DNA of 64,000 nucleotides, taken from the NCBI RefSeq assembly GCF_023734115.1, contig NZ_AP025737.1:434001-498000 (forward strand), given 5' to 3'. This DNA is from Herbiconiux sp. L3-i23. Lineage in GTDB: Bacteria; Actinomycetota; Actinomycetes; Actinomycetales; Microbacteriaceae. The notes below the pieces were generated by a model. That model was not told the DNA's origin. It saw only the letters and a program-made list of their open reading frames with translations, and made no database searches. Positions 1 through 9,025 of this stretch are shown here, in pieces. Positions within the stretch are counted from its first letter, which is position 1. The number at the start of each line of letters is the position of its first letter. The translations under genes were made by a program, and so were the position numbers.

Positions 1-106
1 GCAGAGCCCGACGCCGCTCGTGATGTCCCCCCTTTATGGGCGAGACAGCAGGCGGCCGGATGCCTAGCCTGGGAGGAGGCATTCGCCGCACCCTGCTACC
101 CGAAGG
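1..106 (+). promoter_or_regulatory. Leader region of the EPS glycosyltransferase gene with C6-spacer-G3 motif
   Basis: No gene is visible in these bases. Positions 27-40 hold six C, a TTTAT spacer and GGG. This resembles motifs found ahead of three other EPS units in the window (about 5591, 10332 and 13987). TAGCCT at about 64-69 could be a -10 element, and a purine-rich GGGAGGAGG stretch lies at about 70-78. The regulatory role is inferred only from position and recurrence. Confidence 0.35.
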
Positions 107-850
107 ATGCTCAACGAGATGGTCGCCATCGGTCCCTTCGAGGTGATCGACCTTCCTCAGCGCGAGGTCATCGACCTCATCGCGTCCTCCGAGGACCCCA
201 AACCGGTCGCGTTCGCGCTGCACGTCGGCGGTCTGAACCACCGCCACGACCGCGAGTTCGTCCAGGCGATGAGTTCCACGCCCCTCGTCTACGCCGACGG
301 CGCCGCCACGGTGCTGCTCGCGAAGCTCGGCGGTGCTCGCCGAATCGAACGCGCCGCCACCACGGACATCGGCATCCCGACCATGGTCCAGCGCGCCAAG
401 CTGCTCGGCCGGTCGGCGCGGGTCGCCATCGTGGGCGGACCTCCCGGACTCGCCGAGCGCTCGGGCGATGCCCTCGAGGCCGCATCGCATCTGCTGCGCG
501 TCCCGTATGTGACGCACGGCTACCACGACGACTTCACCGAGGTCCTCGCCGAACTACGCTCCGTGCAGCCCGACATCATCGTCGTCGGACTGGGGATGCC
601 GCGCGAGGCGATCTGGGTGGAGCAGCACCTCGCCGAGCTGCCGGATTCGCTCATCATCACCTGCGGGGGATGGCTCGGCTTCCTCGCCGGGGACGAGCAG
701 CGTGCGCCGAAGGTGATGCAGAACTCGGGCACCGAGTGGGTCTACCGGCTGGCGCAGAGCCCCGGCCGCCTCGCGAAGCGGTACGGCAGCGGCCTGCTCA
801 CCGTCGCGAAGATGGCGGTCGGTCAGCTCCGCTCGCGCCGCGCCGCCTGA
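107..850 (+). CDS. WecG/TagA/CpsF family glycosyltransferase
   Basis: The 247-residue protein matches the length and style of GT26 enzymes, which transfer a sugar (ManNAc, ManNAcA or similar) onto undecaprenyl-diphosphate-linked GlcNAc at the inner face of the membrane. Features seen are an early YADGAATVLLAKL segment (the family's conserved D-G region), the RAKLLGRSARVAIVGG block, and the late VVGLGMPREAIWVEQH and CGGWLGFLAG motifs. ATG codons at 107 and 119 both fit, so the start is uncertain by four residues. The gene opens the EPS locus and converges with the next glycosyltransferase, with their stops 18 bases apart. The exact sugar cannot be read from the sequence. Confidence 0.88.
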   Translation: MLNEMVAIGPFEVIDLPQREVIDLIASSEDPKPVAFALHVGGLNHRHDREFVQAMSSTPLVYADGAATVLLAKLGGARRIERAATTDIGIPTMVQRAKLLGRSARVAIVGGPPGLAERSGDALEAASHLLRVPYVTHGYHDDFTEVLAELRSVQPDIIVVGLGMPREAIWVEQHLAELPDSLIITCGGWLGFLAGDEQRAPKVMQNSGTEWVYRLAQSPGRLAKRYGSGLLTVAKMAVGQLRSRRAA

Positions 851-868
851 GGGCGCCGGCGTCGAAAC

Positions 869-1912
869 TCAGCGCGCGCCGGCGAGCGTCTCGACGGTGC
901 GCCACCGCTCGGCCCAGGTCGGCGCGGTCCCGCCTGTCGCGGGGGCCGTTCCCGTTCGTTCGAGCACCGCGGCGACCGCCGCGTCGGCGCCCTCGGGGAG
1001 CTGCACGAGGTTCGGGGCGTCGATGCCGAGGTCGAGGCCCGACGCGATGACCCAGCGGCCGCTCGCCAGGGCGTTCCACGTCTTCGCCGGAGCCAGGGTC
1101 GCGCTCCGAGAACCGCGGTAGGGCAGCAGCACGAACTCGTGCCGGGCGACGAGGGACGCCAGCGTGGCGACGTCGACGGGCGGATGCACGGGGATGCCGG
1201 CTGCCTCGAGCGCGGCACGATCCTCAGTCGAATCGACGACGCCGACGACCTCGACCGTGACGCCGTTCGCGGCGAGGGCGGTCATCACGGTGATATCGGT
1301 CTCCGCGCGCACAGCGCCGAAGTAGATCGCCGAACGCGGGGCGGGCGCCTCATCGACGGCGGTCTCGAACGGAGCATCGGCGGCGGGCGGCACGACGGTC
1401 GCGTCGATGCCGCGCTGCTGGAGGGTCCGACGCATGCCGTCGGCGTCGGTGATGACGGCGGAGGCCGAGGCGGAGATCCGTCGTTCGGCCGACCGCCAGC
1501 CGATCGGCGGATACCAGGTCGCCGGCACCGTGGCCCAGTCGAGCACCGCGTCGTACACCACGACGGGCGCCCCGGTGCGGGCGACGTACCACTCGGTCCA
1601 GCGGTCGGGGATGTAGGCGAGCACCATGTCGTAGTCGACGGGGCGCTTCAGCCACGCCGACATCGGCAGCAGCCGCACACCGTCGGGGGTGGGCGGCGCT
1701 AGGGAGGGAGTCTCCGCATCACGGCCGAGCGCCCCACGGAGTCCGCTCATCAGGTGGGCGGCGTTGCGCGGATGCGGCGGCAGGAAGTCGACCTGCCACC
1801 CGGCCTCTGCCGCGGCGACGGTGAGGGCGTGGTGGCGCTGCCACAGGTAGTCCCAGCGCACGCTCGACGCCACGAGCAGACGCCGTGCAGGCGCGGTGCG
1901 GTCCGCCGTCAT
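869..1912 (-). CDS. Glycosyltransferase, GT-B-like
   Basis: This 347-residue protein starts ATG-ACG-GCG. Its start codon overlaps the stop of the upstream polymerase gene by four bases (ATGA), which fixes the start and shows an operon. The N-terminal half has an acceptor-type domain (SSVRWDYLWQRHHAL) like TuaH/GumK-type polysaccharide glycosyltransferases. The C-terminal half has a Rossmann-like donor domain ending in LLPYRGSRSATLAPAKTWNALASG, typical of the nucleotide-sugar site in GT-B enzymes. It probably adds one sugar to the EPS repeat unit on the cytoplasmic side. A longer open frame running to 3301 is only a frame coincidence over the neighbouring genes. Confidence 0.8.
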   Translation of the reverse strand: MTADRTAPARRLLVASSVRWDYLWQRHHALTVAAAEAGWQVDFLPPHPRNAAHLMSGLRGALGRDAETPSLAPPTPDGVRLLPMSAWLKRPVDYDMVLAYIPDRWTEWYVARTGAPVVVYDAVLDWATVPATWYPPIGWRSAERRISASASAVITDADGMRRTLQQRGIDATVVPPAADAPFETAVDEAPAPRSAIYFGAVRAETDITVMTALAANGVTVEVVGVVDSTEDRAALEAAGIPVHPPVDVATLASLVARHEFVLLPYRGSRSATLAPAKTWNALASGRWVIASGLDLGIDAPNLVQLPEGADAAVAAVLERTGTAPATGGTAPTWAERWRTVETLAGAR

Positions 1913-3192
1913 CGCGATCCGCCGACGGGTCGCGGACGGGAGCCCCACGTGCGTGCGTACACGAGGACGACGGCGAGGGGAAGCAGGTGCCCGGGGTCGA
2001 AGTCCTCGAGGGTGCACCAGATCAGCACCAGCACGGCGATCGCGACGGCGTAGCCGTCCCAGCTGCGCAGAGACCGGACCAATGCGTTGATCAACAGCCA
2101 GAAGAGGGCGATGGCCCCGAGGATGCCTGCCCTGAACAGGATCCCGAGGTAGGCGGAGTGCGTGGCGACGCTCGCCACGAGACCTTCCTCCTGGGGTTTG
2201 ATGCCGTAGCCGAGGATCGGCACCGGGAGCTGACGGACGAGCTCCCATGTGCGTGCGTAGATGTCGGACCGCGTCTCGAGAGATCCCTCCCGCTGCCCGT
2301 TGATCTCCTTGACCATCTCGAGGATCTGCTCGTTGAACAGCAGCACGACGATCACCGCGCCGATCGCGGCGACTATCGCGAGCGTGTAGAAGGCCATCCG
2401 GTTGCGTGCGCCGACCATCACCAGAATTCCGATGAGCACTGCGGCGCCCAACGCGAGCTGGGTCGATCGGCTGAGCGAGAGCACGACGGAGAGGGTTCCT
2501 GCGGCGACGCCGGCGACCGCCAGCACCCGCCACCACCCGCGCTCGGTGAGCAGGCTGACCGCGACGATGCAGGTCACAGCACCGAAGACCCCGGCCCAGG
2601 TGGGCTGGGCCATCATGCCGGCGGAGCGGAACGTCGCCTCGCCGAGCCAGTCGATCGAATAGAGACGGTTCTGGGCGAATGCGCCGAGCCCCGAGGGAAG
2701 GCGGCCGGCGATGCCCTGCAGCAACGGAATCGGAAGGGACGAGGGGTACGCGACGATGGCCGCCGTCACCACCGCCCCCTGAGCGGTCCCGATGACGAGC
2801 ACGATCCGCCTCAGCAGAACGTCGAGGTCGATCTCCTGCGAGACGGTGATGAGCGCTGCGATGCTCAACCAGACGAGGAGGTTGCCCCCGAGTGATGCCA
2901 CGCGTCCGAAGTCCAGGCCGAAGGCGAGGACGCCGATCGGCAGCGAGAACACGAGAGCCCCGAGCACGCCGATGGCGGGAAGGGCGGCGGCGACTGGTCC
3001 CCGGCGGATGAGGTAGAGGAACGCCAGCACCCCGACGAGAACCCAGTAGAAGCCGCCGAGTCCGACGAGCCACAGCAGCGGGTATGCGAAGGAGAGGATC
3101 GAGAAGCTGCGAACGAATCGCACCGCGTTGGGGCTCGCTCCCAGCGCGGCAGCAGGACCCGGGCGAAGGGCCGTCGCGACGGTGGCGTTCAC
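1909..3192 (-). CDS. O-antigen ligase/polymerase (Wzy)-like membrane protein
   Basis: The protein has 427 residues and about a dozen hydrophobic segments. A large loop in the second half contains ETRSDIYARTWELVRQLPVPILGYG, shown here only by its ends as it matches the Wzy_C/O-antigen ligase hallmark, and a serine-rich LSLSRSTQLALG segment just before it. This architecture is that of polymerases that join undecaprenyl-linked repeat units outside the membrane. The gene is coupled by four-base overlaps to the GT2 gene upstream and the GT-B gene downstream, so the three are one operon. Two further proteins of this kind lie at 16.7-19.4 kb, so which one is the polymerase and which a ligase is unresolved. 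Confidence 0.85.
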   Translation of the reverse strand: MNATVATALRPGPAAALGASPNAVRFVRSFSILSFAYPLLWLVGLGGFYWVLVGVLAFLYLIRRGPVAAALPAIGVLGALVFSLPIGVLAFGLDFGRVASLGGNLLVWLSIAALITVSQEIDLDVLLRRIVLVIGTAQGAVVTAAIVAYPSSLPIPLLQGIAGRLPSGLGAFAQNRLYSIDWLGEATFRSAGMMAQPTWAGVFGAVTCIVAVSLLTERGWWRVLAVAGVAAGTLSVVLSLSRSTQLALGAAVLIGILVMVGARNRMAFYTLAIVAAIGAVIVVLLFNEQILEMVKEINGQREGSLETRSDIYARTWELVRQLPVPILGYGIKPQEEGLVASVATHSAYLGILFRAGILGAIALFWLLINALVRSLRSWDGYAVAIAVLVLIWCTLEDFDPGHLLPLAVVLVYARTWGSRPRPVGGSR

Positions 3193-4016
3193 ACCGCTGC
3201 GGTGGCCGTGAGCAGTGACGCGCGGTGCTCGAGGAAGCGACGGTAGAGGGCGCCGCGGCTGGAGGAGATCCGCTCGGCGAGGAGCTCCTCGAATCGGTCA
3301 TCGTTCGGAGTGACGCCGAGCACGTCGTGCGCGAGGGCGGAGTACGACTCGCGGATCTGCGGCTCGGCGAGCGCCGAGCGCGCCCAATCCTCGGCGGCGG
3401 TCACCTGCGTGGCGTGGTGCCGGTAGGCCACGGTCGGGCGGCGCAGACGGGTGATCCGTTGCCCGTCAGCCGCGAGTCTGAGCCACAGGTCGTAATCCTC
3501 GGCCGCGCAGACCCGGTAACCGCCGACCGCGAGCAGCGCGCTCCGAGGCGCCAGCATCGTGGAATGGCAGAGCGGATTCCCGAAGAGCAGCGCGAGGCGC
3601 ATCCGCTCGGGCGGCAGCGCGAGCGGAATGGACGGCTTCGGAACGCGGTAGCCGCTTCCGAAGTCGATGATCCCGCTGAAGATCACGTCGGCCCGGTGAT
3701 GAACGGCACGCAGCTGCGCGCGGAATCGGCCGGGGAGCACGATGTCATCGGCGTCCATGCGGGCGACGTAGCGGCTGTCGGTCGCTTCGATGAGCTCGTT
3801 GAGGCTGTTCGCGACACCCTGCGATGTGGTGTGGGTCATGACCCGGATCCGCGAGTCGCCGATGGAGGCGATCCGTTCGGCGGTGGAGTCGGAGCTCCCG
3901 TCATCCATGACGACGATCTCCGAATCGTCCGGCAGCGCTCGCAGCGTGGAGCGCAGAGCGGTACCGATGTGGTCCTCGGCGTTGCGGGCAGGGACGATGA
4001 CGCTGAGTAGAGGCAT
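3189..4016 (-). CDS. Family 2 glycosyltransferase
   Basis: The 275-residue protein has a clear GT-A fold. SVIVPARNAEDHI opens the nucleotide-binding domain, IVVMDDGSSDST gives the first acidic motif, and RMDADDIVLPGR holds the metal-binding DxD-type motif at about residues 90-100. AEDYDLWLRLA in the acceptor domain matches the ED-x-D-L catalytic-base region of the family. It overlaps the polymerase gene by four bases and lies 24 bases downstream of the BY-kinase gene. It very likely builds the EPS repeat unit in the cytoplasm. Donor and linkage are unknown. Confidence 0.9.
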   Translation of the reverse strand: MPLLSVIVPARNAEDHIGTALRSTLRALPDDSEIVVMDDGSSDSTAERIASIGDSRIRVMTHTTSQGVANSLNELIEATDSRYVARMDADDIVLPGRFRAQLRAVHHRADVIFSGIIDFGSGYRVPKPSIPLALPPERMRLALLFGNPLCHSTMLAPRSALLAVGGYRVCAAEDYDLWLRLAADGQRITRLRRPTVAYRHHATQVTAAEDWARSALAEPQIRESYSALAHDVLGVTPNDDRFEELLAERISSSRGALYRRFLEHRASLLTATAAV

Positions 4017-4040
4017 GGCGGTCTCCTCGTCGGATCCGGG

Positions 4041-5444
4041 TCAGTCGACCGGCGCGGCGACGGCCGCGGACGTCTGAGTTCGCGCCTGCGGGCGGCGGGG
4101 TTCGGAGGTGTAGGCGCCGTAACCGTTCGCGTCGGGGCCGCTACGCGGGAGCATTCCGAGGACGACGCCGAGCACGCGTGCGCCGACCTGATCCGTGATC
4201 GCCAGGGCGCGCTTCAGCTGATCGCGGGTCACCTTACGCGCCGCTGCGACGACGATGACACCGCTCGAGCGCACCCCGAGGATCGCGGCGTCGCTGACGG
4301 GGAGCAGGGGAGGGGCGTCGATGATGATCGTGCCGAAGCGCTTCTTGAGGGTGGCGAGCATCGAGACCATGGCCGGCCCCTGCAGCAGTTCGCTGGGGTT
4401 GGGCGGGATCTGACCTGCGGGCAGCACCATCATGCGCTTGTCGCCCCATTCCTGCAGAGCCTCGTCGAGCGTGACGTCGCCGATCAGCACGTCGGTCAGT
4501 CCGATGCCGCCGTCGATCCCGAGATAGTTGGAGACCCGGGGGCGGCGGAGGTCCGCATCGATGAGCAGGGTCGAGTTGCCGGTGTCCGCGACGGTGATCG
4601 CCAGATTCGTCGCCGTCGTCGTCTTGCCTTCGCCTTCGCGGGCCGAGGTGATCACGATGGTGCGGGTGCCCCGACTGATGTCGAGGAACTGCAGATTCGT
4701 GCGGAGCGTGCGGAACGCCTCGGCGCGGACGCTGCGCGGGTTCGTCAGGGCGACCAGAGGCTGGGTGCGTGCCGATCGATCCCGCGAGATGCGTCCGAGC
4801 AGCGGCTTGTCGGTGACCCGCTCGATGTCGTGCTCGCCGCGGACGCGCACGTCGACGGCCTCGCGGACAACGGCGACGATCACTCCGAAGGCGAGCCCGA
4901 TGAGCGCACCGAGAGCCAGGTTGAGCGGCGCGTTCGGCGACGCGGGCGACAGCGGGACCGTCGCAGGCTGGATGACGGTGATGCGCACGGGCGACTGCTC
5001 CGCCTCGGCGCCGGTGAGCGTGGTGACGGCTTGTCCGAGGCTGGCGGCGACCGCGTTCGCGATCGCTGCAGCACCCTCGGCGGTGGCGTCGCTCGCCGTG
5101 ATGTCGATGACGACGGTGCCGAGCGTGCTCGTGGCTGTGACGCGTCCGGCGAGGGACTCGGCGGTCTCCTGCAGGTCCAGCTCGTCGATCACCGGGTCGA
5201 GCACCAGCGGCGTCGTCGCGACATTCGCGTAGCTCGATACGACCTGTTGCGAGTAGCTGGTGCCTTCGCTCAGCTCCGGGAGGCTTCCGCCGGTCTGCGT
5301 GGAGACGAAAACCTTGGTGGCCGATTCGTAGGACGGGTCGGAAGCCAGCGAGTAGGCGCCGCCGGCTGCGGCACCGAATACGGTGAGCAGCACGATGGCG
5401 ATCCAGCTGCGTCGGAGGACTCGGAGATAGTCGAGGAGGGACAC
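4041..5444 (-). CDS. Wzz/Wzc-like chain-length protein fused to BY-kinase
   Basis: This 467-residue protein combines a polysaccharide co-polymerase domain with a bacterial tyrosine kinase. The N-terminal Wzz part lies between membrane segments at about residues 12-32 and 175-195. The kinase has Walker A in REGEGKTTT (Lys at about 274), Walker A' in LLIDADLRRP (about 293-302) and Walker B in IIIDAPPLLP (about 373-382). The C-terminal tail has only a two-tyrosine GYGAY segment before a Pro/Arg/Thr tail, instead of the long Tyr cluster of Wzc. Such proteins control EPS chain length by cyclic autophosphorylation. The cognate phosphatase is probably the gene at 10486. It heads the leftward glycosyltransferase operon. 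Confidence 0.92.
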   Translation of the reverse strand: MSLLDYLRVLRRSWIAIVLLTVFGAAAGGAYSLASDPSYESATKVFVSTQTGGSLPELSEGTSYSQQVVSSYANVATTPLVLDPVIDELDLQETAESLAGRVTATSTLGTVVIDITASDATAEGAAAIANAVAASLGQAVTTLTGAEAEQSPVRITVIQPATVPLSPASPNAPLNLALGALIGLAFGVIVAVVREAVDVRVRGEHDIERVTDKPLLGRISRDRSARTQPLVALTNPRSVRAEAFRTLRTNLQFLDISRGTRTIVITSAREGEGKTTTATNLAITVADTGNSTLLIDADLRRPRVSNYLGIDGGIGLTDVLIGDVTLDEALQEWGDKRMMVLPAGQIPPNPSELLQGPAMVSMLATLKKRFGTIIIDAPPLLPVSDAAILGVRSSGVIVVAAARKVTRDQLKRALAITDQVGARVLGVVLGMLPRSGPDANGYGAYTSEPRRPQARTQTSAAVAAPVD

Positions 5445-5724
5445 GGGAAGTCGGGTCGCTTTCCGCCGGCTTCCTGCTCCTTCGGGTCAAGGGCGAGCGG
5501 GGTGGCTCAGAAGGGAAGCCGACACGGGTCGGGTGTTGCGCCGACGGGCGCGGAAATCCCAGTATCGCCCGAGGGCCACGCCCTGAGTAGCCCCCCGTTG
5601 GCGGGCCAGCGGGACTCAGAGGCTATTGCGTACCATCGAAGAACCCACCGAAGGGGCACCCCACCCTTCCCTGATGCGCTCGCGTGCGTGAGCGCACCGA
5701 CGTCTACCCGAACGAGGTGTTCAC
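5445..5724. promoter_or_regulatory. Divergent control region between BY-kinase and acyl-module genes
   Basis: These 280 bases separate the leftward kinase/glycosyltransferase operon from the rightward acyl carrier protein operon and must hold promoters for both. Positions 5591-5605 carry six C, a GTTGGC spacer and GGG, a member of the motif group also seen at 27, 10332 and 13987. A possible -10 (TACCAT, about 5631) follows it on the plus strand. No coding sequence was recognised. The promoter and motif assignments are inferences. Confidence 0.4.
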
Positions 5725-5946
5725 GTGGCCGACCGTGCCCAATTCCTGTCCTTCCTCGAGGAGATCCTCGAGGCCCCCGGCGGCTCCGTCGCCTTCGAAT
5801 CCGACCTCGAAGAGCTTGGGTGGGATTCTCTGTCCGACCTCGGCTTCATCGCGGGCGTCGACGAGCGCTTCGGCAAGACGGTCGACCCCGAGCGTCTCGC
5901 CGAGAGCGAGACGCCGAACGACCTCTACACGCTCGTCTTCGGCTGA
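5725..5946 (+). CDS. Stand-alone acyl carrier protein
   Basis: The 73-residue acidic protein has an acyl-carrier helix II signature, GWDSLSDLGFIAG. Ser35 in the D-S-L motif is the expected site for the 4'-phosphopantetheine arm. Size and charge suit a type II acyl carrier protein. The GTG start follows an AGGTG-type ribosome site. Two bases separate its stop from the GTG of a KAS III-like gene, which predicts a functional pair. The housekeeping fatty-acid ACP normally sits in a fab operon, so this copy is probably dedicated to a local acyl modification. The acyl group is unknown. Confidence 0.85.
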   Translation: MADRAQFLSFLEEILEAPGGSVAFESDLEELGWDSLSDLGFIAGVDERFGKTVDPERLAESETPNDLYTLVFG

Positions 5947-5948
5947 GC

Positions 5949-6953
5949 GTGGCCGCCCGCATCGCCGCCGTCAGTTACCACCTGCCCGCGGCAACACTGA
6001 GTAACGCCGACCTCGCGGCCGAGTTCCCCGAGTGGTCGGTCGAGAAGATCGGTGCGAAGACCGGCATCGTCAACCGTCACGTCGCGGCGGACGACGAGTT
6101 CGCCTCCGACCTCGCGGTGGCCGCCGCGCAGCGCCTCTTCGACGAGCACGGCATCGACCCGAATTCGATCGACTACGTGCTGCTGTGCACCCAGAGCCCC
6201 GACTACTACATGCCGACCACCGCGGTCCTCGTTCAGGAGCGTCTTGGCCTTCGCACCAGTGTCGGCGCGACCGACATCACCCTCGGCTGCTCCGGTTACG
6301 TCTACGCGCTCGGGCTGGCGAAGGGCCTCATCGAGTCGGGTCAGGTCCGCAACGTCCTCGTTCTCACGACCGACACGTACACCCGTTTCGTCAACCCGCG
6401 CGACAAGTCCGTGCGCACCCTGTTCGGCGACGGTGCCTCCGCCTCGCTCGTCACCGACGACGGGGGCGCCGACGCGCTCGGCAGCTTCGTCTACGGCAGC
6501 GACGGATCGGGCGGAGGGCAACTCGTCGTTCCGAACGGAGGGCTCAAGGGGTCGGAAGCCTATCCGGCCGCTTCCCCCGAAGCCCGGGGGTTCGAGAGCA
6601 ACGGCTACGACCTGTACATGGACGGTCCCGGCATCTTCAACTTCACGCTCGAGATCGTCCCCAAGTCGGTCGACGCTGTGCTCGCCAAGGCCGGCCTGCA
6701 GCAGGACGAGGTCGACCTCTGGGTGTTCCACCAGGCCAACGCCTTCATGCTCGAGCACCTGCGCAAGAAGCTCGGGGTGCCTTCCGAGCACTTCGTGGTC
6801 GCCATGGGCGAGTCGGGGAACACCGTCTCGTCGACCATCCCCATCGCCCTCGTCGAGGCGGAGCGTGCCGGGCAGCTGACGAGGGGCATGAAGGTCATGA
6901 TCCTCGGCTTCGGCGTCGGGCTCTCTTGGGCCGGGGCCGTCCTCGAGTGGTGA
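5949..6953 (+). CDS. 3-oxoacyl-ACP synthase III (KAS III)-like enzyme
   Basis: The 334-residue protein has the thiolase-fold KAS III catalytic set: Cys114 in TLGCSGYVYAL, His261 in WVFHQANAF and Asn291 in GESGNTVSS. Known members either start acyl-chain synthesis by condensing acyl-CoA with malonyl-ACP or, in CerJ/DpsC-type variants, handle unusual acyl transfer. The GTG start at 5949 lies two bases after the ACP stop and gives the standard family N-terminus. The longer upstream open frame is a shadow across the kinase region. Placement in an EPS locus with an ACP and two HxxxD acyltransferases argues for a dedicated acyl supply rather than bulk fatty-acid synthesis. Confidence 0.88.
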   Translation: MAARIAAVSYHLPAATLSNADLAAEFPEWSVEKIGAKTGIVNRHVAADDEFASDLAVAAAQRLFDEHGIDPNSIDYVLLCTQSPDYYMPTTAVLVQERLGLRTSVGATDITLGCSGYVYALGLAKGLIESGQVRNVLVLTTDTYTRFVNPRDKSVRTLFGDGASASLVTDDGGADALGSFVYGSDGSGGGQLVVPNGGLKGSEAYPAASPEARGFESNGYDLYMDGPGIFNFTLEIVPKSVDAVLAKAGLQQDEVDLWVFHQANAFMLEHLRKKLGVPSEHFVVAMGESGNTVSSTIPIALVEAERAGQLTRGMKVMILGFGVGLSWAGAVLEW

Positions 6954-7849
6954 TCGGCAGAGGAGCTCGCGGCGTCGTCGCGCGATTCCTGGCGGTCGGC
7001 GCGGCGGTCCTGGTTCTCGCGGGGTGTCAGGCCGCCGCAGCCGATCCGACTCCCACCCCTTCGCCCACCTATGACGTCGGCCATCCTCAGGGTCTCGGTT
7101 ACTCGGCGTCCGACGGCAGCTGGTTCGCCATCGACGCGTGCATTCCCGAGGCGGCCGGCGACGCGGTCCCCGCGGTGGTGCTCGTGCACGGTGGCTCGTT
7201 CACCGGGGGAAGTCGCACCGACCTCGCCCCGGTCTGCGACGCGCTGGCGGCGGCCGGTATGGCGGCCTTCTCCGTCGACTATCGACTGGTGCCCTGGGGG
7301 GTCTTCCCCTCGCAGGCGCAGGATGTGGCGTCAGCGATCGACTGGGTGCGCGCACCCGAGCAGGCCGACGCGTTCGGCCTCGACCCCGACCGGGTCGCGC
7401 TCCTCGGCGCCTCGGCGGGGGCGGTGATCACGGCTCAGCTGGCTACGGGCGTGACCGGGATCGGTTTCGACAACAGCGTGCTGGCGGGTGCCGTCATGCT
7501 TTCCGGCGGGTACGACTTCACCGCGCCCTCCGACGGTCTCGGACTCGACCTGATCTCCGCACTCGAGGGCTACCTCGGTTGCGACATCGCCTCGTGCGCC
7601 GCTCTCGGCACCGCGTCACCGGTGACGGCGGCCTCCGCCGATGACCCGCCGATGCTGCTCATCCACTCGGACTCCGAATTCATCCCGCTCGATCAAGCCG
7701 AGCGGTTCGCCGACCGATTGACCGAGGTCGGAGTCGACAACGAATTGCTCGTCGTGCCGGGGGAGGCTCACGCCGAATGGATCTACCAGGTTGATCCTGC
7801 TGCGGTCACCGCGACCGCCGACTTCCTGCGGACAGTGCTCGCCGGCTGA
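6950..7849 (+). CDS. Lipoprotein alpha/beta hydrolase (esterase/lipase-like)
   Basis: The GTG start overlaps the KAS III stop by four bases (GTGA), so translation is coupled. The 299-residue product has an Arg-rich N-terminus, a hydrophobic stretch and a lipobox LVLAGC with Cys26, so it is probably anchored outside the membrane. The hydrolase domain shows the oxyanion LVHGG (about 78-82), the nucleophile Ser155 in LGASAGAV, an acidic residue near HSDSEF (241-243) and His274 in GEAHAEW, as in carboxylesterases of the BD-FAE/lipase class. It may remove or transfer acyl groups on exported polysaccharide. The substrate is inferred from context only. Confidence 0.85.
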   Translation: MIGRGARGVVARFLAVGAAVLVLAGCQAAAADPTPTPSPTYDVGHPQGLGYSASDGSWFAIDACIPEAAGDAVPAVVLVHGGSFTGGSRTDLAPVCDALAAAGMAAFSVDYRLVPWGVFPSQAQDVASAIDWVRAPEQADAFGLDPDRVALLGASAGAVITAQLATGVTGIGFDNSVLAGAVMLSGGYDFTAPSDGLGLDLISALEGYLGCDIASCAALGTASPVTAASADDPPMLLIHSDSEFIPLDQAERFADRLTEVGVDNELLVVPGEAHAEWIYQVDPAAVTATADFLRTVLAG

Positions 7850-9019
7850 TCACGGGGCGAGGGCAGCCCGTGATTCGAGCTCGTCACGGAACGCCCGCTC
7901 GAACCGGGTGAGGTCGAACAGTCCCGACTCGTCCCAGACCGAGACCCGCGGGGTGCCGCCCATGGTGGCGACGAAGACGAAGGTCGCCGATGGCCACGGT
8001 CCGATGGTCGCGCACCCGAAGCTGCCCCGACCCGCCCACAGCGTCTCCGGGAGAGCGAGCTTGCTGTTCAGCAGCGAGATCGACACGGCATACCCCGGCT
8101 GGTAGGGCGCGCGTCGAAGCACCGACTTGAGGCGGTCCCTGCCACGCCGGTAGACGGCGATCAACAGTGAGACGGCCGGAGCGTTGGAGGCCGACAAAGC
8201 GGCGAGCCGGGCTGTGATCGCAGAGGGAGCCCAGTCCGTCGTCTGCAGTGAGCCGAACGGCATCACCGAGACGAAGTTGCCGCGCACCCGGCCGTCGACG
8301 AGGTGTCGGAGGTCGATGGGGATCGAGACCGGCATGTCGGCATCGCCGCGCTGCACGGCGCGCAGAGCCGAGACCCCGATGCTGGCGATGCGGGTGTTCT
8401 TACTCGAACGGCCCTTGCGGCCCCGCTCTTTGGCCCGCATGAGTGTGCGCTGATCGTCGTCGTCGAGTTCGAAAGCGACGAAGCCCGCCGATTCCGACGA
8501 GTGCGCGAGGTCCGAGTGCGGCGGGGTCACGGAGACGACCGAGTGCGCGTCGTGCTGCGCCCGGCGGAACGCGTCGAGACTCGCGCGGTTCAGAACCGTG
8601 AGCAGAGCAGCCGTCGCGCGCTTCGCCAGAGGGCGGCGATCGGGTTCCGGCGCCGGCGCACCGGCGGCGACCGCGGCGAGATGACCGATCGCCTCGATCG
8701 CACCGGAGCCGTCGAAGACGGAGTGCCGCAGCATGACGGCGATCGAGTTCCCCGACACGGTGATCGCGAGGGGCAGCCCCGCGTAGCCGCGGCGGTGCGC
8801 CTCAATGATCAGGTCTCGTTCGGAGAGACCGTCACCTGCGTCGGTGATGCTGCGGGCGACGAGCAGATCGAGATCAGCCCCACTGGGAACTCGGACGGCG
8901 TCTGAGGTGCGCAAGAGTGAGTGCAGAGCCGGACCGAGACGGCTCATCGCATCCTGCGCCAGGCCCCCGAACACGAAGACGTTGTCGTAGCCGGAGTAGA
9001 TCGCGTCCCGGGACTTCAT
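7850..9019 (-). CDS. HxxxD-type acyltransferase (condensation/PapA-like), copy 1
   Basis: The 389-residue protein is not one I can name, but it carries the HxxxDG signature of CoA- or ACP-dependent acyltransferases (condensation, PapA, wax-ester synthase fold): His99 and Asp103 in LRHSVFDGSG. A second conserved segment, IPIDLRHL followed by GNFVSVMPFG, matches the second half of that fold. It is clearly paralogous to the next gene, sharing SKNTR, the I-P-x-DLR block, GNFV and VWDESGLFD near the end. It converges with the lipoprotein hydrolase, with adjacent stops. With the nearby ACP and KAS III gene, it probably moves an acyl group to a sugar or lipid. The acceptor is unknown. Confidence 0.7.
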   Translation of the reverse strand: MKSRDAIYSGYDNVFVFGGLAQDAMSRLGPALHSLLRTSDAVRVPSGADLDLLVARSITDAGDGLSERDLIIEAHRRGYAGLPLAITVSGNSIAVMLRHSVFDGSGAIEAIGHLAAVAAGAPAPEPDRRPLAKRATAALLTVLNRASLDAFRRAQHDAHSVVSVTPPHSDLAHSSESAGFVAFELDDDDQRTLMRAKERGRKGRSSKNTRIASIGVSALRAVQRGDADMPVSIPIDLRHLVDGRVRGNFVSVMPFGSLQTTDWAPSAITARLAALSASNAPAVSLLIAVYRRGRDRLKSVLRRAPYQPGYAVSISLLNSKLALPETLWAGRGSFGCATIGPWPSATFVFVATMGGTPRVSVWDESGLFDLTRFERAFRDELESRAALAP

Positions 9020-9025
9020 GCGGGG

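Noticed and set aside
869-3301. A single 810-codon leftward frame covering the glycosyltransferase and polymerase genes
   Set aside because: The upper part is Arg/Pro-rich nonsense in a wrong frame. Real genes are set by the ATGA overlaps at 1909-1912 and 3189-3192.
4830-5948. N-terminal extension of the KAS III-like frame
   Set aside because: It lies antisense to the BY-kinase and through the divergent promoter; the family N-terminus begins at GTG 5949.
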